11,083 bases of DNA from CALLVY01 sp937899855 (GCA_039820405.1 JBCBQC010000148.1:1-11083), one strand, 5' to 3'; shown: positions 1 through 7,590, counted from the stretch's first letter. Notes: a model not told the origin generated them from the letters alone. Made by a program: numbers and translations.

Positions 1-1
1 C

Positions 2-370
2 CAACAGCAGGAGGTCCAGAATCGGGCAACCAAGTCGGATGTTATCATTGCCACCGCACAAATTCGTGGTCGCAAGGCTCCCATCCTGGTCCGCAAGGAA
101 TCCATCGCCCAGATGAAGCCCGGCTCCGTGATCGTCGACCTGGCGGCCTCCACGGGGGGCAACTGCGAACTGACCGAGGACCAAAAGATCATCGAGCGTC
201 ACGGGGTGACCATCATCGGCAATTCCAACCTGGCCGAAACCATGCCCCAGGATGCCAGCTCCCTGTTTAGCAATAACCTGATGAATTTTCTGCGCTTGCT
301 CATCGTAGAGGGCGAGCTACAGCTCGATTTGGACAACGAAATTATCGCGGGATCTTACATCACGCCCTAA
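2..370 (+). CDS. pntAA: NAD(P) transhydrogenase subunit alpha part 1 (PntAA), 3' end only
   Basis: Last 122 codons of the NAD(H)-binding domain I subunit of the proton-translocating transhydrogenase, which moves hydride between NADH and NADP+ at the inner membrane. The frame is open from base 2, so the gene begins upstream of the window. Visible family landmarks are SDVIIATAQIRGRKAP, then GSVIVDLAASTGGNCELT, the Rossmann-fold region that in E. coli PntA reads nearly the same, then the conserved NLAETMPQDASSLFSNNLMN segment near the end. The protein stops after this domain instead of running on into membrane helices, so this is the split-alpha arrangement known from Rhodospirillum and Thermus. 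pntAB follows after 20 bases and pntB after that, clearly one operon. Promoter and start are outside the window. Confidence 0.94.
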   Translation, partial: QQQEVQNRATKSDVIIATAQIRGRKAPILVRKESIAQMKPGSVIVDLAASTGGNCELTEDQKIIERHGVTIIGNSNLAETMPQDASSLFSNNLMNFLRLLIVEGELQLDLDNEIIAGSYITP

Positions 371-390
371 GCCTTAAAACCAAATAACCA

Positions 391-699
391 ATGGAAGCGA
401 TTCTCCAATTTTTTGACAATAACTTACTCCTCATCTATCTGCTCCTCTTCACCATTATCCTTGGTTTTGAAGTGATCTCCAAAGTCCCCTCCGTCCTGCA
501 CACACCGCTGATGTCGGGGGCCAATGCCATTAGTGGCGTGGTCATTATCGGTGCCATCATCCTCATCCGCCAGGCGGCTCCGGACGACTACTGGACCCTG
601 GGACTCGGTACGCTGGGTGTGGTGCTGGGAATGACCAATGTGGTGGGGGGATTTGCCGTTACGGATCGTATGTTGGAAATGTTTAAAAAGAAAAAATAG
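391..699 (+). CDS. pntAB: NAD(P) transhydrogenase subunit alpha part 2 (PntAB)
   Basis: A 102-residue membrane subunit forming part of domain II, the proton channel of transhydrogenase. Three hydrophobic segments are visible, roughly residues 11-29, 44-60 and 71-91. Between the first two lies the family signature VLHTPLMSGANAISG (about 35-49), matching the E. coli PntA C-terminal region LHTPLMSVTNAISG. His37 in this motif appears to correspond to the channel histidine discussed for the Thermus alpha2 subunit; that alignment is from memory. The ATG has no clear Shine-Dalgarno motif, as is usual in Bacteroidota. The tail is four lysines, encoded by an A-rich run directly before the TAG stop, and the pntB ATG lies only two bases after that stop, so translational coupling is likely. 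Confidence 0.94.
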   Translation: MEAILQFFDNNLLLIYLLLFTIILGFEVISKVPSVLHTPLMSGANAISGVVIIGAIILIRQAAPDDYWTLGLGTLGVVLGMTNVVGGFAVTDRMLEMFKKKK

Positions 700-701
700 C
701 C

Positions 702-2105
702 ATGTTGACCTCCTTTCTCAATTTATCCTACCTGCTGGGAGCCCTGACTTTTGTGATCGGTCTGCGTCGACTGAGCTCCCCCGATACCGCCCGCCGGGGC
801 AATGGCCTGGCCGCCCTAGGGATGGGCATCGCCATTATTGCCACCATGGTATACCCCTTTACGGATGCCCCCAACAACTACCTCTGGATCGTGGTCGGGA
901 TGCTACTCGGCGGTGCCATCGGCTGGTGGAGTGCCCAAAAGGTACAGATGACCGCCATGCCACAGATGGTTTCCATCTTCAACGGACTGGGGGGCGCCTG
1001 CGCGGTAGTCCTCGCCATGCTGGAGCTCCTGAGCTTCTACGCGGGGGAACGCAGCCTGGATACCGGTGCCCTCTTTATCGTTTTGCTCGCCCTGCTCATC
1101 GGAGCGGTCTCCTTCACGGGGAGCCTGCTGGCCTTTGGCAAGTTGCAGGGCCTCGTAAAGGACAAACACGTTACCCTACCCGGTCACCAGTGGATCAATA
1201 TTTTTTTCCTAATTGCCACCATTGGGCTGGTGACCTTTCTCCTAGTCCAAGGCTCTAGTATCGGTAGTATCGGAGCCATTGTGCTGATGATCCTCACCCT
1301 GGTCTACGGCTTTTCCTTCGTCGCCCCCATCGGTGGGGCCGACATGCCAGTCGTCATCTCCTTGCTCAACTCGTTTACCGGGCTGTCGGCCGCCGCCGCG
1401 GGCTTGATCTATGGCAACCAAATCATGCTGGTGGGAGGAATCCTCGTGGGGGCTTCGGGAACGATCCTGACGGTACTCATGTGCCAGGCAATGAACCGCT
1501 CCCTGCTCAACGTGCTGATCGGTGGATTCGGTGGTGGTGGTGGGGCAACGAGCAAAGGCGCCGTGGGGGATCAAGTGGCAAAAGAAGTGACCCTCAACGA
1601 TGCGGCGATCCAGCTCTTCTACTCCAATTCGGTGATGTTTGTCCCGGGCTACGGACTGGCCGTGGCCCAGGCTCAAAAAGCCATCAAAGAACTCGATGAT
1701 CTGCTGAGTGCCAATGGCGTCGAAGTGCGTTACGCCATCCACCCGGTGGCGGGGCGCATGCCGGGGCACATGAACGTACTGCTGGCCGAAGCGGACGTCC
1801 CCTACGCCCAGCTACTCGACCTCGACGAGGCTAATGACCTCTTCGCCAATACCGATATCGTCGTCGTCGTAGGAGCCAATGACGTGGTCAATCCCGCTGC
1901 CCTCGACGATCCGGGGAGCCCCATTTACGGGATGCCCGTCCTGCAGGTTTGGGAAGCAAAGAACGTCATCGTACTCAAACGAAGCATGAGCACGGGTTAC
2001 GCGGGCATCCAAAACCAACTCTTTTTCCACGATAAAAACCGCATGCTGTTCGGCGACGCTAAGAAGTCCCTCCAGGCATTGATTGGAGAGGTAAAGAGCT
2101 TGTAG
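702..2105 (+). CDS. pntB: NAD(P) transhydrogenase subunit beta (PntB)
   Basis: A 467-residue subunit, close to the 462 of E. coli PntB. The N-terminal part (about 1-285) is a series of hydrophobic helices forming most of the proton channel. The C-terminal domain III (about 300-467) binds NADP(H). Domain III landmarks are VPGYGLAVAQAQ from residue 314, IHPVAGRMPGHMNVLLAEADV from 346, the VVGANDVVNPAALDDPGSPI region, and KRSMSTGYAGIQN near the end, all nearly identical in position and wording to E. coli. A glycine-rich linker (GGFGGGGGATSKG) joins membrane and nucleotide domains. At the position of E. coli beta-His91 (motif MPQMVSIFNGLGGA) there is Asn94, as I recall for the split-subunit enzymes. 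The start two bases after pntAB gives the family-typical N terminus. Confidence 0.97.
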   Translation: MLTSFLNLSYLLGALTFVIGLRRLSSPDTARRGNGLAALGMGIAIIATMVYPFTDAPNNYLWIVVGMLLGGAIGWWSAQKVQMTAMPQMVSIFNGLGGACAVVLAMLELLSFYAGERSLDTGALFIVLLALLIGAVSFTGSLLAFGKLQGLVKDKHVTLPGHQWINIFFLIATIGLVTFLLVQGSSIGSIGAIVLMILTLVYGFSFVAPIGGADMPVVISLLNSFTGLSAAAAGLIYGNQIMLVGGILVGASGTILTVLMCQAMNRSLLNVLIGGFGGGGGATSKGAVGDQVAKEVTLNDAAIQLFYSNSVMFVPGYGLAVAQAQKAIKELDDLLSANGVEVRYAIHPVAGRMPGHMNVLLAEADVPYAQLLDLDEANDLFANTDIVVVVGANDVVNPAALDDPGSPIYGMPVLQVWEAKNVIVLKRSMSTGYAGIQNQLFFHDKNRMLFGDAKKSLQALIGEVKSL

Positions 2106-2114
2106 CGTTTAACG

Positions 2115-2942
2115 CTAACGCGAGATCCACCCCATCACGAGGGTATGATCGGCCCGGTAGCCTTGCTGGCTGTCCTCAAAATGTTCGTAACGATTGGTAT
2201 TCGTCAGCTCGACGAATTCCCATTCCCGGCCCTCGGCGTCTTGCTGCCGGGCTAGGATACGAAAGCCCGTTCCCATCTTGATGCGTCCCAGTTGATTGCC
2301 TCGAAATTGTCCACCCTGACAAGGATCGTTGATGGGATTGTCCTTGATTTTCGGTCCACTGCGCAGGACCACCCCTTGCCGGATTTCACTGCTACCCAAG
2401 TCCTCCTTGGGCAGCACCTCGGGAAAGGCAGTGGCCTCCGTCCAGATGAGGTATTCGTAATCCCGGATGGCCCATTCTCCTTTTCCGATGCGCCATTCGA
2501 GGAAATAATTGTCGTAGTGGCAACAGCAGGCCTCGCTGCGGATACGCACGATGGTTTGGTCGCCTTCGCGATAGATGCGGTGCAAGGTACCCGGAATGCG
2601 TGTCTGGAAGACCTGGTAACGTTGACCCGTGGTATCGAGGCTGAGCATCACGGAAAGTTCGGGATAGGGGCAGCCCGTCCGAAAAATCCAGTCGGGTAAA
2701 CCATCCTGGTTGAGGTCAATTTTGCGGGATGAGGCCGCTTCGTAAGCGCGCCCGGTGTCTTCGCCGCAGGCCAGCTGGAGGTCGCGGGGAAGGGCTTCGA
2801 GCTCCGCGGCGCTAAAGGTTTGTAGCAGGGGATCATTCCAATCCATGGCACCCTGTTGAAGTTCGTTGATCAGGGGAGGAACGGAGGAATCTGGTGCAAC
2901 GCTAAATAAGCTTATTGCGAGGAATAAGGTGGTGATTGACAT
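2115..2942 (-). CDS. Unrecognised probable exported protein with DxNxDGxxD motif and possible SH3-like C terminus
   Basis: I do not recognise this 275-residue protein. The N terminus is a hydrophobic stretch (about residues 3-16) resembling a signal peptide but lacking basic residues before it. Residues 76-84 read DLNQDGLPD, the acidic calcium-loop-like motif seen in FG-GAP and dockerin-type proteins, followed by a WIF strand. Three adjacent cysteines (139-141) sit in the middle of the chain. The C terminus (about 190-275), with VVLRSGP, GTGFRIL, WEFVEL and LVMGWI, resembles a bacterial SH3-like fold; this is a weak impression. The frame is open up to an ATG at 3017, but I chose 2942 because the hydrophobic segment follows it directly. 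Convergent with pntB (9-base gap) and downstream of sprE on the same strand. Confidence 0.68.
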   Translation of the reverse strand: MSITTLFLAISLFSVAPDSSVPPLINELQQGAMDWNDPLLQTFSAAELEALPRDLQLACGEDTGRAYEAASSRKIDLNQDGLPDWIFRTGCPYPELSVMLSLDTTGQRYQVFQTRIPGTLHRIYREGDQTIVRIRSEACCCHYDNYFLEWRIGKGEWAIRDYEYLIWTEATAFPEVLPKEDLGSSEIRQGVVLRSGPKIKDNPINDPCQGGQFRGNQLGRIKMGTGFRILARQQDAEGREWEFVELTNTNRYEHFEDSQQGYRADHTLVMGWISR

Positions 2943-3160
2943 GGGATAAATATGGGTTGTTAACAAACTAAGCGACGGTGCAACATTACTTTGGGCATTC
3001 CCGACTGAAGAGAGCAATCAAACAGTGGACCATTAGGGGGGAGAATCGTCCGTATTGCCAGTCGTTGGGGGGGAGAACGCGTAATAATTCCGTCAAAATC
3101 AGTGGGATAGGCGCTTTGCCCGCTCCGCACTAGTCTGTAACCAATTTATCCTTTACTGGT
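2943..3160. other. Intergenic region between sprE and the downstream exported-protein gene
   Basis: About 218 bases between the sprE stop and the chosen start of the next minus-strand gene. Read on the minus strand it holds TTAGTTTG (2964-2971), one mismatch from the Bacteroidota -7 motif, about 20 bases before the start, but no well-spaced -33 TTG. On the plus strand there are two similar G-rich stretches, GGGGGGAGAATCG near 3036-3048 and GGGGGGGAGAACG near 3067-3079. Just past the sprE stop, CCAATT (3141-3146) and AATTGG (3163-3168) could pair weakly, too weak to call a terminator. I see no gene or RNA here. Confidence 0.4.
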
Positions 3161-6100
3161 TCAATTGGATTCCAAATAGTTTTCTTTAAAGAAGGGCCGG
3201 TAGCTCTCTACGGACTTTTGTTTGAGAATTTGACGGTAGTTTGACTGACTGACCGCAAACATCTCATAGCTGACCGAGCTGGCGAAAAAATCCTGGTCAT
3301 TTTGTAAAATCCCGTTGTAGTAGCGCATGGCGGTATCCTTGTCCTTGAAGCGGCGGATGACCAAAATCGGTAGGCTGGTATCGGATCCCAGGTAGATATT
3401 GGAGATCCGGAGGCGGTCGAGTTGGTGGTATTGTCGGTTGTAATCCGACACTACGATCTTGGCGTCGTTGAGTTTGATCGAATTGTTTTTGAGGGCGATG
3501 ATAAAGTAATGGACCTGCGTATCGTCGACTTTGAAGCTGCCGCCCACCTTGGTGGCCGCGTTGCGTACGCCGGCTACGTTCTGGTCGCCAAGTACCCGAA
3601 GAATTTCCTTGGCCCGGGTCTGCTCGTCCGTATTGGGGAATTGGGCCACGACATTCCGTAGGGCTTTGATGTATTCTTCCTTGCCCTTGAGCTTACCCTG
3701 ACTCATGGCCCCTAGGAGGGCAAATTTGGCCTGGAGGTCATTGGTTTTTCCAAACGTTTGGGTGGCTTGGACCACGCGCTGGTCTACCTCTTCATACTTG
3801 CGTTGCTGGAAGAGCGAGTAGGTCTCCTGGTAGTACACATTCAATCGATCGCGTTCGGCTTGGGCCTGGTTTTTAAAGTCCGGGTCGGTGAGGGCTTGAG
3901 CGTAAAGCGATTTGGGATACTTGTTGGTAATCTTGGTATAGTACTCCTGCGCTTTGGCAGTATTGCCTTCCTCGTTGAAAATGACGTACAACAGGTACCA
4001 AGCTTCGAGTTCTTTATCGTTGCGGGGGAAGCGATTCGACAAATCCTCTAGGGTCTCGATGGCCAGGTTATTTTTCTCCAGCCGGTCCTTGTACAGGGTA
4101 CCCAGGGTAAAGAGCGCTTCGGTGATTTCCTTTTTGGCGGCCTTGATCTGTTGTGGGGTTTGGGGAACGTCCTTAAAAATCTTGTCGATGTCGGCCTGGG
4201 TCAACTCGCGGTCGATTTGCTCGGCATCCGCCCCCGCGACTTCTTCCCCAAGTTCCCGCCGGCTAGAGCGTCGCCAATTGTCTTCCAAGGAGCGGTCGCC
4301 CCAGCGTTTTTCGAAGTCCCTACGCCCCTTTTTGAGTTTTTTATCATCGTAGGCAAAGAAGTTGCTGCCATTGCTGCTGCGGCCGCTGGTACCGCCCCCG
4401 CCGGATAATTTCGTTGCCTCCGCGAGGCGGCGTTCCTCCTCGGCCTTACGGATTTGATAGGCGAGCTCCTTGCGCTCCTGGTCAGTCATATTGGTGATGG
4501 CGAGCAGGCTATCCTGTAGGGCAATGATTTCCAAATTCTTGGCGATGTCGGTCAAGTTGTCGCGGAAGGCTTCGGTAGGTTTGTAGCGTTCGTCCGTTTT
4601 GGGCAGGGCCATCAGGGCGCTGTCCAGGGCGTACTTGGCATCGACGTACTGCTCGCGATCGTAGTACAACTGGGAGAGCAGCAGGTGGGATTCGGCGGCT
4701 TGGGCTTGGTTGCCCGTCTTCATGCTCAGGGAAGTCCTGAGGTATTTGATGGCCTGGACCACATCGTTCTCCTTGATGGCGATTTGGGCCAGGGCGAAAT
4801 AAATCTGGTCTTCGTAGCCATCGTTTTTGGTATCCTTGAGCATTTGCTCGAGGTTCTTGATGGCTTGCTCGGAGCTGACCTTTCCACTCAGCCAGGCGTT
4901 TTGGGCCACGTTGAGCCGGGAGCTGAACTCCATTTCGTAGCTGGGGCTAAACTTCAGGGCCCGCTCAAAACTGGCTACGGCTTGGTCGCCCCGGCCTTCC
5001 TGCTGGTGAATCTGGGCTACGATGTAGGAGTAGCGGGCTTTTTCCGACCGGTTGTTGGACAGCTCGATGGCTTCTTCCAGGGGGGGAATGACCTTGTCGT
5101 AGTCCTTGCGCTCCATGCTGAGGTAGGCCTGGGCCACTACCAAGTCCTTGCGGAGGCTTTCAAAGGTTTGGGGATCGCGGTCTAGCTTTTGGAGAATGAC
5201 TTCCGCCTCGGAAAACATATCGCGTTCGATATAAGTCCGAGCCAGCCACAGCTGGCCTTCCTGATAGGCGGGTTTGTGCTTTAGGAAATAGCTTTCGGGG
5301 TCGTCTTTCTTGTCCTCCTCCTCTTTTTCCGTGGTCTTGTCCTTGCTTTTGGTACTTTTGGTACTGCTTTTTTTGGTGCTGGTACTCGGGCTTGGGCTTG
5401 GGGAGCTGCTGCGCTCTACCTCTTCCGGTTCGCCATCACTACTACTGGGGGCGCTTTCCTTGGTCGTCGCGCTGTCGCTCCCTTCCTTTTTCTCGGGACG
5501 TTTGCGCTTCTTACCGCTGTTGAAGCTGGTGGATTTTTTCTTTTTACTGCCCGAGCTGCTTTCCGGTCTTTTGCGTTTCTTTTTGCCGCTACTACTGGAG
5601 GAAGTGCTGGGCTTCTTTTTCTTTTTCTTGGTGCTTTTGGTTTTGGAATCGTCCTCGGGTCTTTTGCGCTTTTTGCCCGAGGAGGAGGTGCTGGTCGTAC
5701 GTTTCTTGCTACCGGAGGAAGTACTGGGGCGCCGTTTTTTCCGCTTTTTCTTTTTCTTACTTCCCGCCCGCTCCCGGGCCGCCATCGCCTCGGGGCTGTA
5801 TTCGGCGGCTAGGAACTCAAAAGCTTCCTGGGCATCTTCGTAACTTTGTTTGACGTACTGCGCCTTGCCGAGGAGTAGGTAGCAATCGTCGGTCCAGTGG
5901 CTTTCGTCGCGGTGGAGATTGACCACCACCGACACCTTTTTGATGGCTTCGTCCAGATTGCCCGCCTCCGAGGTCGCATTGGGGTTGGCCACGTAGGGGT
6001 AGATTTCCAAAATCTTATTATAATTGTCGCGGTACTGGTCGCTGAGTTTGGTAATACTCAGGGTAAGCAGTTCGTTAGCATTGAAGTAGCCGTTGTATTT

Positions 6101-6250
6101 TGCGGTGGTATTGTGGTAAAATTTCTTGAGTTTGCTAGATTCTCCGCGCTTTTTCTGCGTCGTACAAGCCGCCAGGACCAAAACCAGCAAGGTGAGCCCG
6201 AGTAAGCTGGCGAGTCGATTTAAACTATTCCGTTGTTGAAGTGCGTTCAT
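3161..6250 (-). CDS. sprE: SprE/PorW-family type IX secretion and gliding lipoprotein with TPR repeats
   Basis: A 1029-residue lipoprotein of the SprE (Flavobacterium) / PorW (Porphyromonas) family, which supports type IX secretion; PorW has been proposed to link the PorK/PorN ring to the outer-membrane translocon. The signal peptide ends in lipobox L-A-A-C with Cys29. The family signature KKFYHNTTAKYNGYFNANELL spans 42-62. Next come TPR-like helices (about 95-160), a Lys/Ser-rich low-complexity insertion (164-317), more TPR-like repeats (about 325-550), the conserved FFAY...FEKRWGDRSLEDNWR segment (631-660), further helical repeats (about 703-890), and a C-terminal domain (about 905-1029) with VHYFIIALKN and YEMFAVSQSNYRQI, typical of the family. 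It is longer than the SprE and PorW proteins I remember, largely through the insertion. It lies divergent to an M23 peptidase gene. Confidence 0.91.
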   Translation of the reverse strand: MNALQQRNSLNRLASLLGLTLLVLVLAACTTQKKRGESSKLKKFYHNTTAKYNGYFNANELLTLSITKLSDQYRDNYNKILEIYPYVANPNATSEAGNLDEAIKKVSVVVNLHRDESHWTDDCYLLLGKAQYVKQSYEDAQEAFEFLAAEYSPEAMAARERAGSKKKKKRKKRRPSTSSGSKKRTTSTSSSGKKRKRPEDDSKTKSTKKKKKKPSTSSSSSGKKKRKRPESSSGSKKKKSTSFNSGKKRKRPEKKEGSDSATTKESAPSSSDGEPEEVERSSSPSPSPSTSTKKSSTKSTKSKDKTTEKEEEDKKDDPESYFLKHKPAYQEGQLWLARTYIERDMFSEAEVILQKLDRDPQTFESLRKDLVVAQAYLSMERKDYDKVIPPLEEAIELSNNRSEKARYSYIVAQIHQQEGRGDQAVASFERALKFSPSYEMEFSSRLNVAQNAWLSGKVSSEQAIKNLEQMLKDTKNDGYEDQIYFALAQIAIKENDVVQAIKYLRTSLSMKTGNQAQAAESHLLLSQLYYDREQYVDAKYALDSALMALPKTDERYKPTEAFRDNLTDIAKNLEIIALQDSLLAITNMTDQERKELAYQIRKAEEERRLAEATKLSGGGGTSGRSSNGSNFFAYDDKKLKKGRRDFEKRWGDRSLEDNWRRSSRRELGEEVAGADAEQIDRELTQADIDKIFKDVPQTPQQIKAAKKEITEALFTLGTLYKDRLEKNNLAIETLEDLSNRFPRNDKELEAWYLLYVIFNEEGNTAKAQEYYTKITNKYPKSLYAQALTDPDFKNQAQAERDRLNVYYQETYSLFQQRKYEEVDQRVVQATQTFGKTNDLQAKFALLGAMSQGKLKGKEEYIKALRNVVAQFPNTDEQTRAKEILRVLGDQNVAGVRNAATKVGGSFKVDDTQVHYFIIALKNNSIKLNDAKIVVSDYNRQYHQLDRLRISNIYLGSDTSLPILVIRRFKDKDTAMRYYNGILQNDQDFFASSVSYEMFAVSQSNYRQILKQKSVESYRPFFKENYLESN
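5300..5761 (-). repeat. Lys/Ser-rich low-complexity tract with repeated GKKRKRPE units inside sprE
   Basis: This tract encodes SprE residues 164-317. It alternates blocks of Lys/Arg, Ser/Thr and, towards the end, Asp/Glu. GKKRKRPE occurs at residues 192-199 (5654-5677) and 246-253 (5492-5515), with a one-lysine-longer copy at 222-230 (5561-5587). Each follows a serine-rich run, giving a loose unit of 24-30 residues. The rest is S-T-P rich (SPSPSPSTST) and then acidic (EKEEEDKKDDPES). Such composition predicts a disordered, strongly charged linker in the periplasm. Repeated AAA/AAG codons and poly-A runs make replication slippage and length variation plausible. Confidence 0.85.
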
Positions 6251-6369
6251 ACGATGGAGTTGTAACTGAATTACATCATTTGGTATACTGCTCAGACGGA
6301 TACAAAGTTTCAGTTTTCAGACACCGAGAATTCTTTGTACACGGGCATATAATTAAACATTAAAGGGTA

Positions 6370-6403
6370 CAAATTTATTTTAATTTTCTAAAACTTAATC
6401 CAA
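6370..6403 (-). promoter_or_regulatory. Candidate Bacteroidota-type promoter for sprE
   Basis: Read on the minus strand, TAAATTTG (6370-6377) matches the -7 consensus TAnnTTTG exactly. A TTG (6401-6403) lies 23 bases upstream of it as a possible -33 element, at the long end of accepted spacing. Transcription would start about 115 bases before the sprE ATG. The surrounding stretch 6340-6400 is clearly AT-rich against a GC-rich background, which supports a promoter region shared by the divergent genes. I found no comparably good plus-strand motif for the M23 gene. Confidence 0.5.
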
Positions 6404-6499
6404 GTTGTGGGCATTGAAATTCGGGAGGGTGACTTTTTAATCCCGGTCCGGTCCCCATTCCCGACCTGGGGCCCCCCAACTGGAGCAAAATAAGACGCG

Positions 6500-7390
6500 A
6501 TGTCCGACGAAAACAAGGCAGGTGAAAAATGGATGGATAAGCTGCGGCATCATTACCGGATGGTAATCATGAACGACGAAACCTTTGAGGAGGTGAGCTC
6601 CTACAAGCTCTCGTTGCTCAACGTCTACATCATGATCAGCTCCGTGGTGGTACTGGTGGCCTTGCTCATCATCGGATTGATCGTATTTACCCCCCTCAAA
6701 CGCTACATTCCCGGCTATGGCGACGACCGGGTACACTCCGAATTGATGGAAATGAACGAGGGACTCCAAGCTATGGAAGAGCAATTAGCGGCCCAAAAAG
6801 CGTATACGGACAATTTTCGGCGCATTTTGGTGGGAAATGTGGAGACCGAAGCCGAAGTGGGGGAGGAAGCCATTGCCTCGCCCGATAGCCTACAATCGGT
6901 GGCCCGAATCGAGGAGGATGAACTGCTGCGGGAAGAAACCAAGCTGACCGAGCAGATTCAGGCCCGCGAACTGTCCGAATTGGATGGCAGCTACCGCTCC
7001 CGGGAAATTCCCCTGGAGCAGTTGTACTTCGTTCCCCCCGTTTCGGGAATCATCAGCGCGGTTTTTGAACCCGAGATTCGGCATTTCGGAACCGATGTAC
7101 TCGCCCCCAAAAATACCCCGGTCAAGTCGGCCATGGACGGCTTCGTCTTCTTTTCCGATTGGACGGTGGAGACGGGGCTCACCATCGGGGTACAGCACGC
7201 CAATGATGTCATCACCTTTTACAAACACAATTCGGCCCTACTCAAAAAAATGGGCGACTACGTCAAGGCCGGTGAAGCCCTGGCCATCATCGGCAACTCC
7301 GGGATGGAATCGGATGGGCCGCACCTGCACTTCGAATTGTGGCACCGAGGACAGCCCGTCGATCCCATGCTCTACCTCAATTTTGAGTAA
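6500..7390 (+). CDS. Membrane-anchored M23-family (LytM/lysostaphin-type) metallopeptidase
   Basis: A 296-residue probable peptidoglycan endopeptidase. Residues 1-38 are a cytoplasmic tail with the Bacteroidota subfamily wording HHYRMVIMNDETFEE, followed by one membrane helix (about 39-63), then FTPLKRYIPGYG, another subfamily signature. A charged, probably coiled-coil stretch (about 78-160) leads to the peptidase domain (about 177-296). All expected active-site residues are present: H195 and D199 in HFGTD, H243 in the YKH motif, and H275/H277 in HLHFELW. By homology H195, D199 and H277 bind zinc while H243 and H275 are catalytic, so the enzyme should be active, unlike degenerate EnvC/NlpD-type relatives. 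The ATG at 6500 gives the family-typical N terminus. It is transcribed away from sprE, so shared regulation is possible. Confidence 0.93.
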   Translation: MSDENKAGEKWMDKLRHHYRMVIMNDETFEEVSSYKLSLLNVYIMISSVVVLVALLIIGLIVFTPLKRYIPGYGDDRVHSELMEMNEGLQAMEEQLAAQKAYTDNFRRILVGNVETEAEVGEEAIASPDSLQSVARIEEDELLREETKLTEQIQARELSELDGSYRSREIPLEQLYFVPPVSGIISAVFEPEIRHFGTDVLAPKNTPVKSAMDGFVFFSDWTVETGLTIGVQHANDVITFYKHNSALLKKMGDYVKAGEALAIIGNSGMESDGPHLHFELWHRGQPVDPMLYLNFE

Positions 7391-7516
7391 AAACGAGCCG
7401 AATCTACGGCCCGGTCGACCGTTCCCAGCCTCGGCAAGCCTCCCAATACCGATGCCTCCCGCCGATCGGCTTCGTGTATCTTCAACATTAAATTTCAGCC
7501 CATGTATTGCCAAACG

Positions 7517-7547
7517 TGGTATCTATGGACTTTTTGTTATAATTTTG
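7517..7547 (+). promoter_or_regulatory. Candidate promoter for the HAD-like gene
   Basis: TAATTTTG at 7540-7547 matches the Bacteroidota -7 consensus TAnnTTTG exactly. About 20 bases upstream only TGG (7517-7519) stands where TTG is expected; a real TTG at 7507-7509 is too far away. Transcription would begin near 7554, leaving a leader of about 95 bases that includes the hairpin at 7591-7615. Confidence 0.45.
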
Positions 7548-7590
7548 TGCGATCACTCTGAATTACGCTTGCATTGGTGATGGGAAAAGC

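Noticed and set aside
638..1258. Plus-strand frame of 206 residues overlapping pntAB and pntB
   Set aside because: It is an Arg/Pro/His-rich shadow of two well-supported genes.
1242..1769. Minus-strand frame of 175 residues inside pntB
   Set aside because: It is antisense to a highly conserved gene, with His/Asp/Arg-rich composition typical of a shadow frame.
2943..3017. Upstream in-frame ATG for the exported-protein gene
   Set aside because: It would put 25 polar residues before the signal-like hydrophobic segment; the ATG at 2942 begins it directly. The longer form is not excluded.
5310..5843. Plus-strand frame of 177 residues, Leu/Val/Phe-rich, resembling a membrane protein
   Set aside because: It is exactly antisense to the Lys/Ser-rich part of sprE; AAG and AAA codons read backwards as CTT and TTT, which creates false hydrophobic runs.
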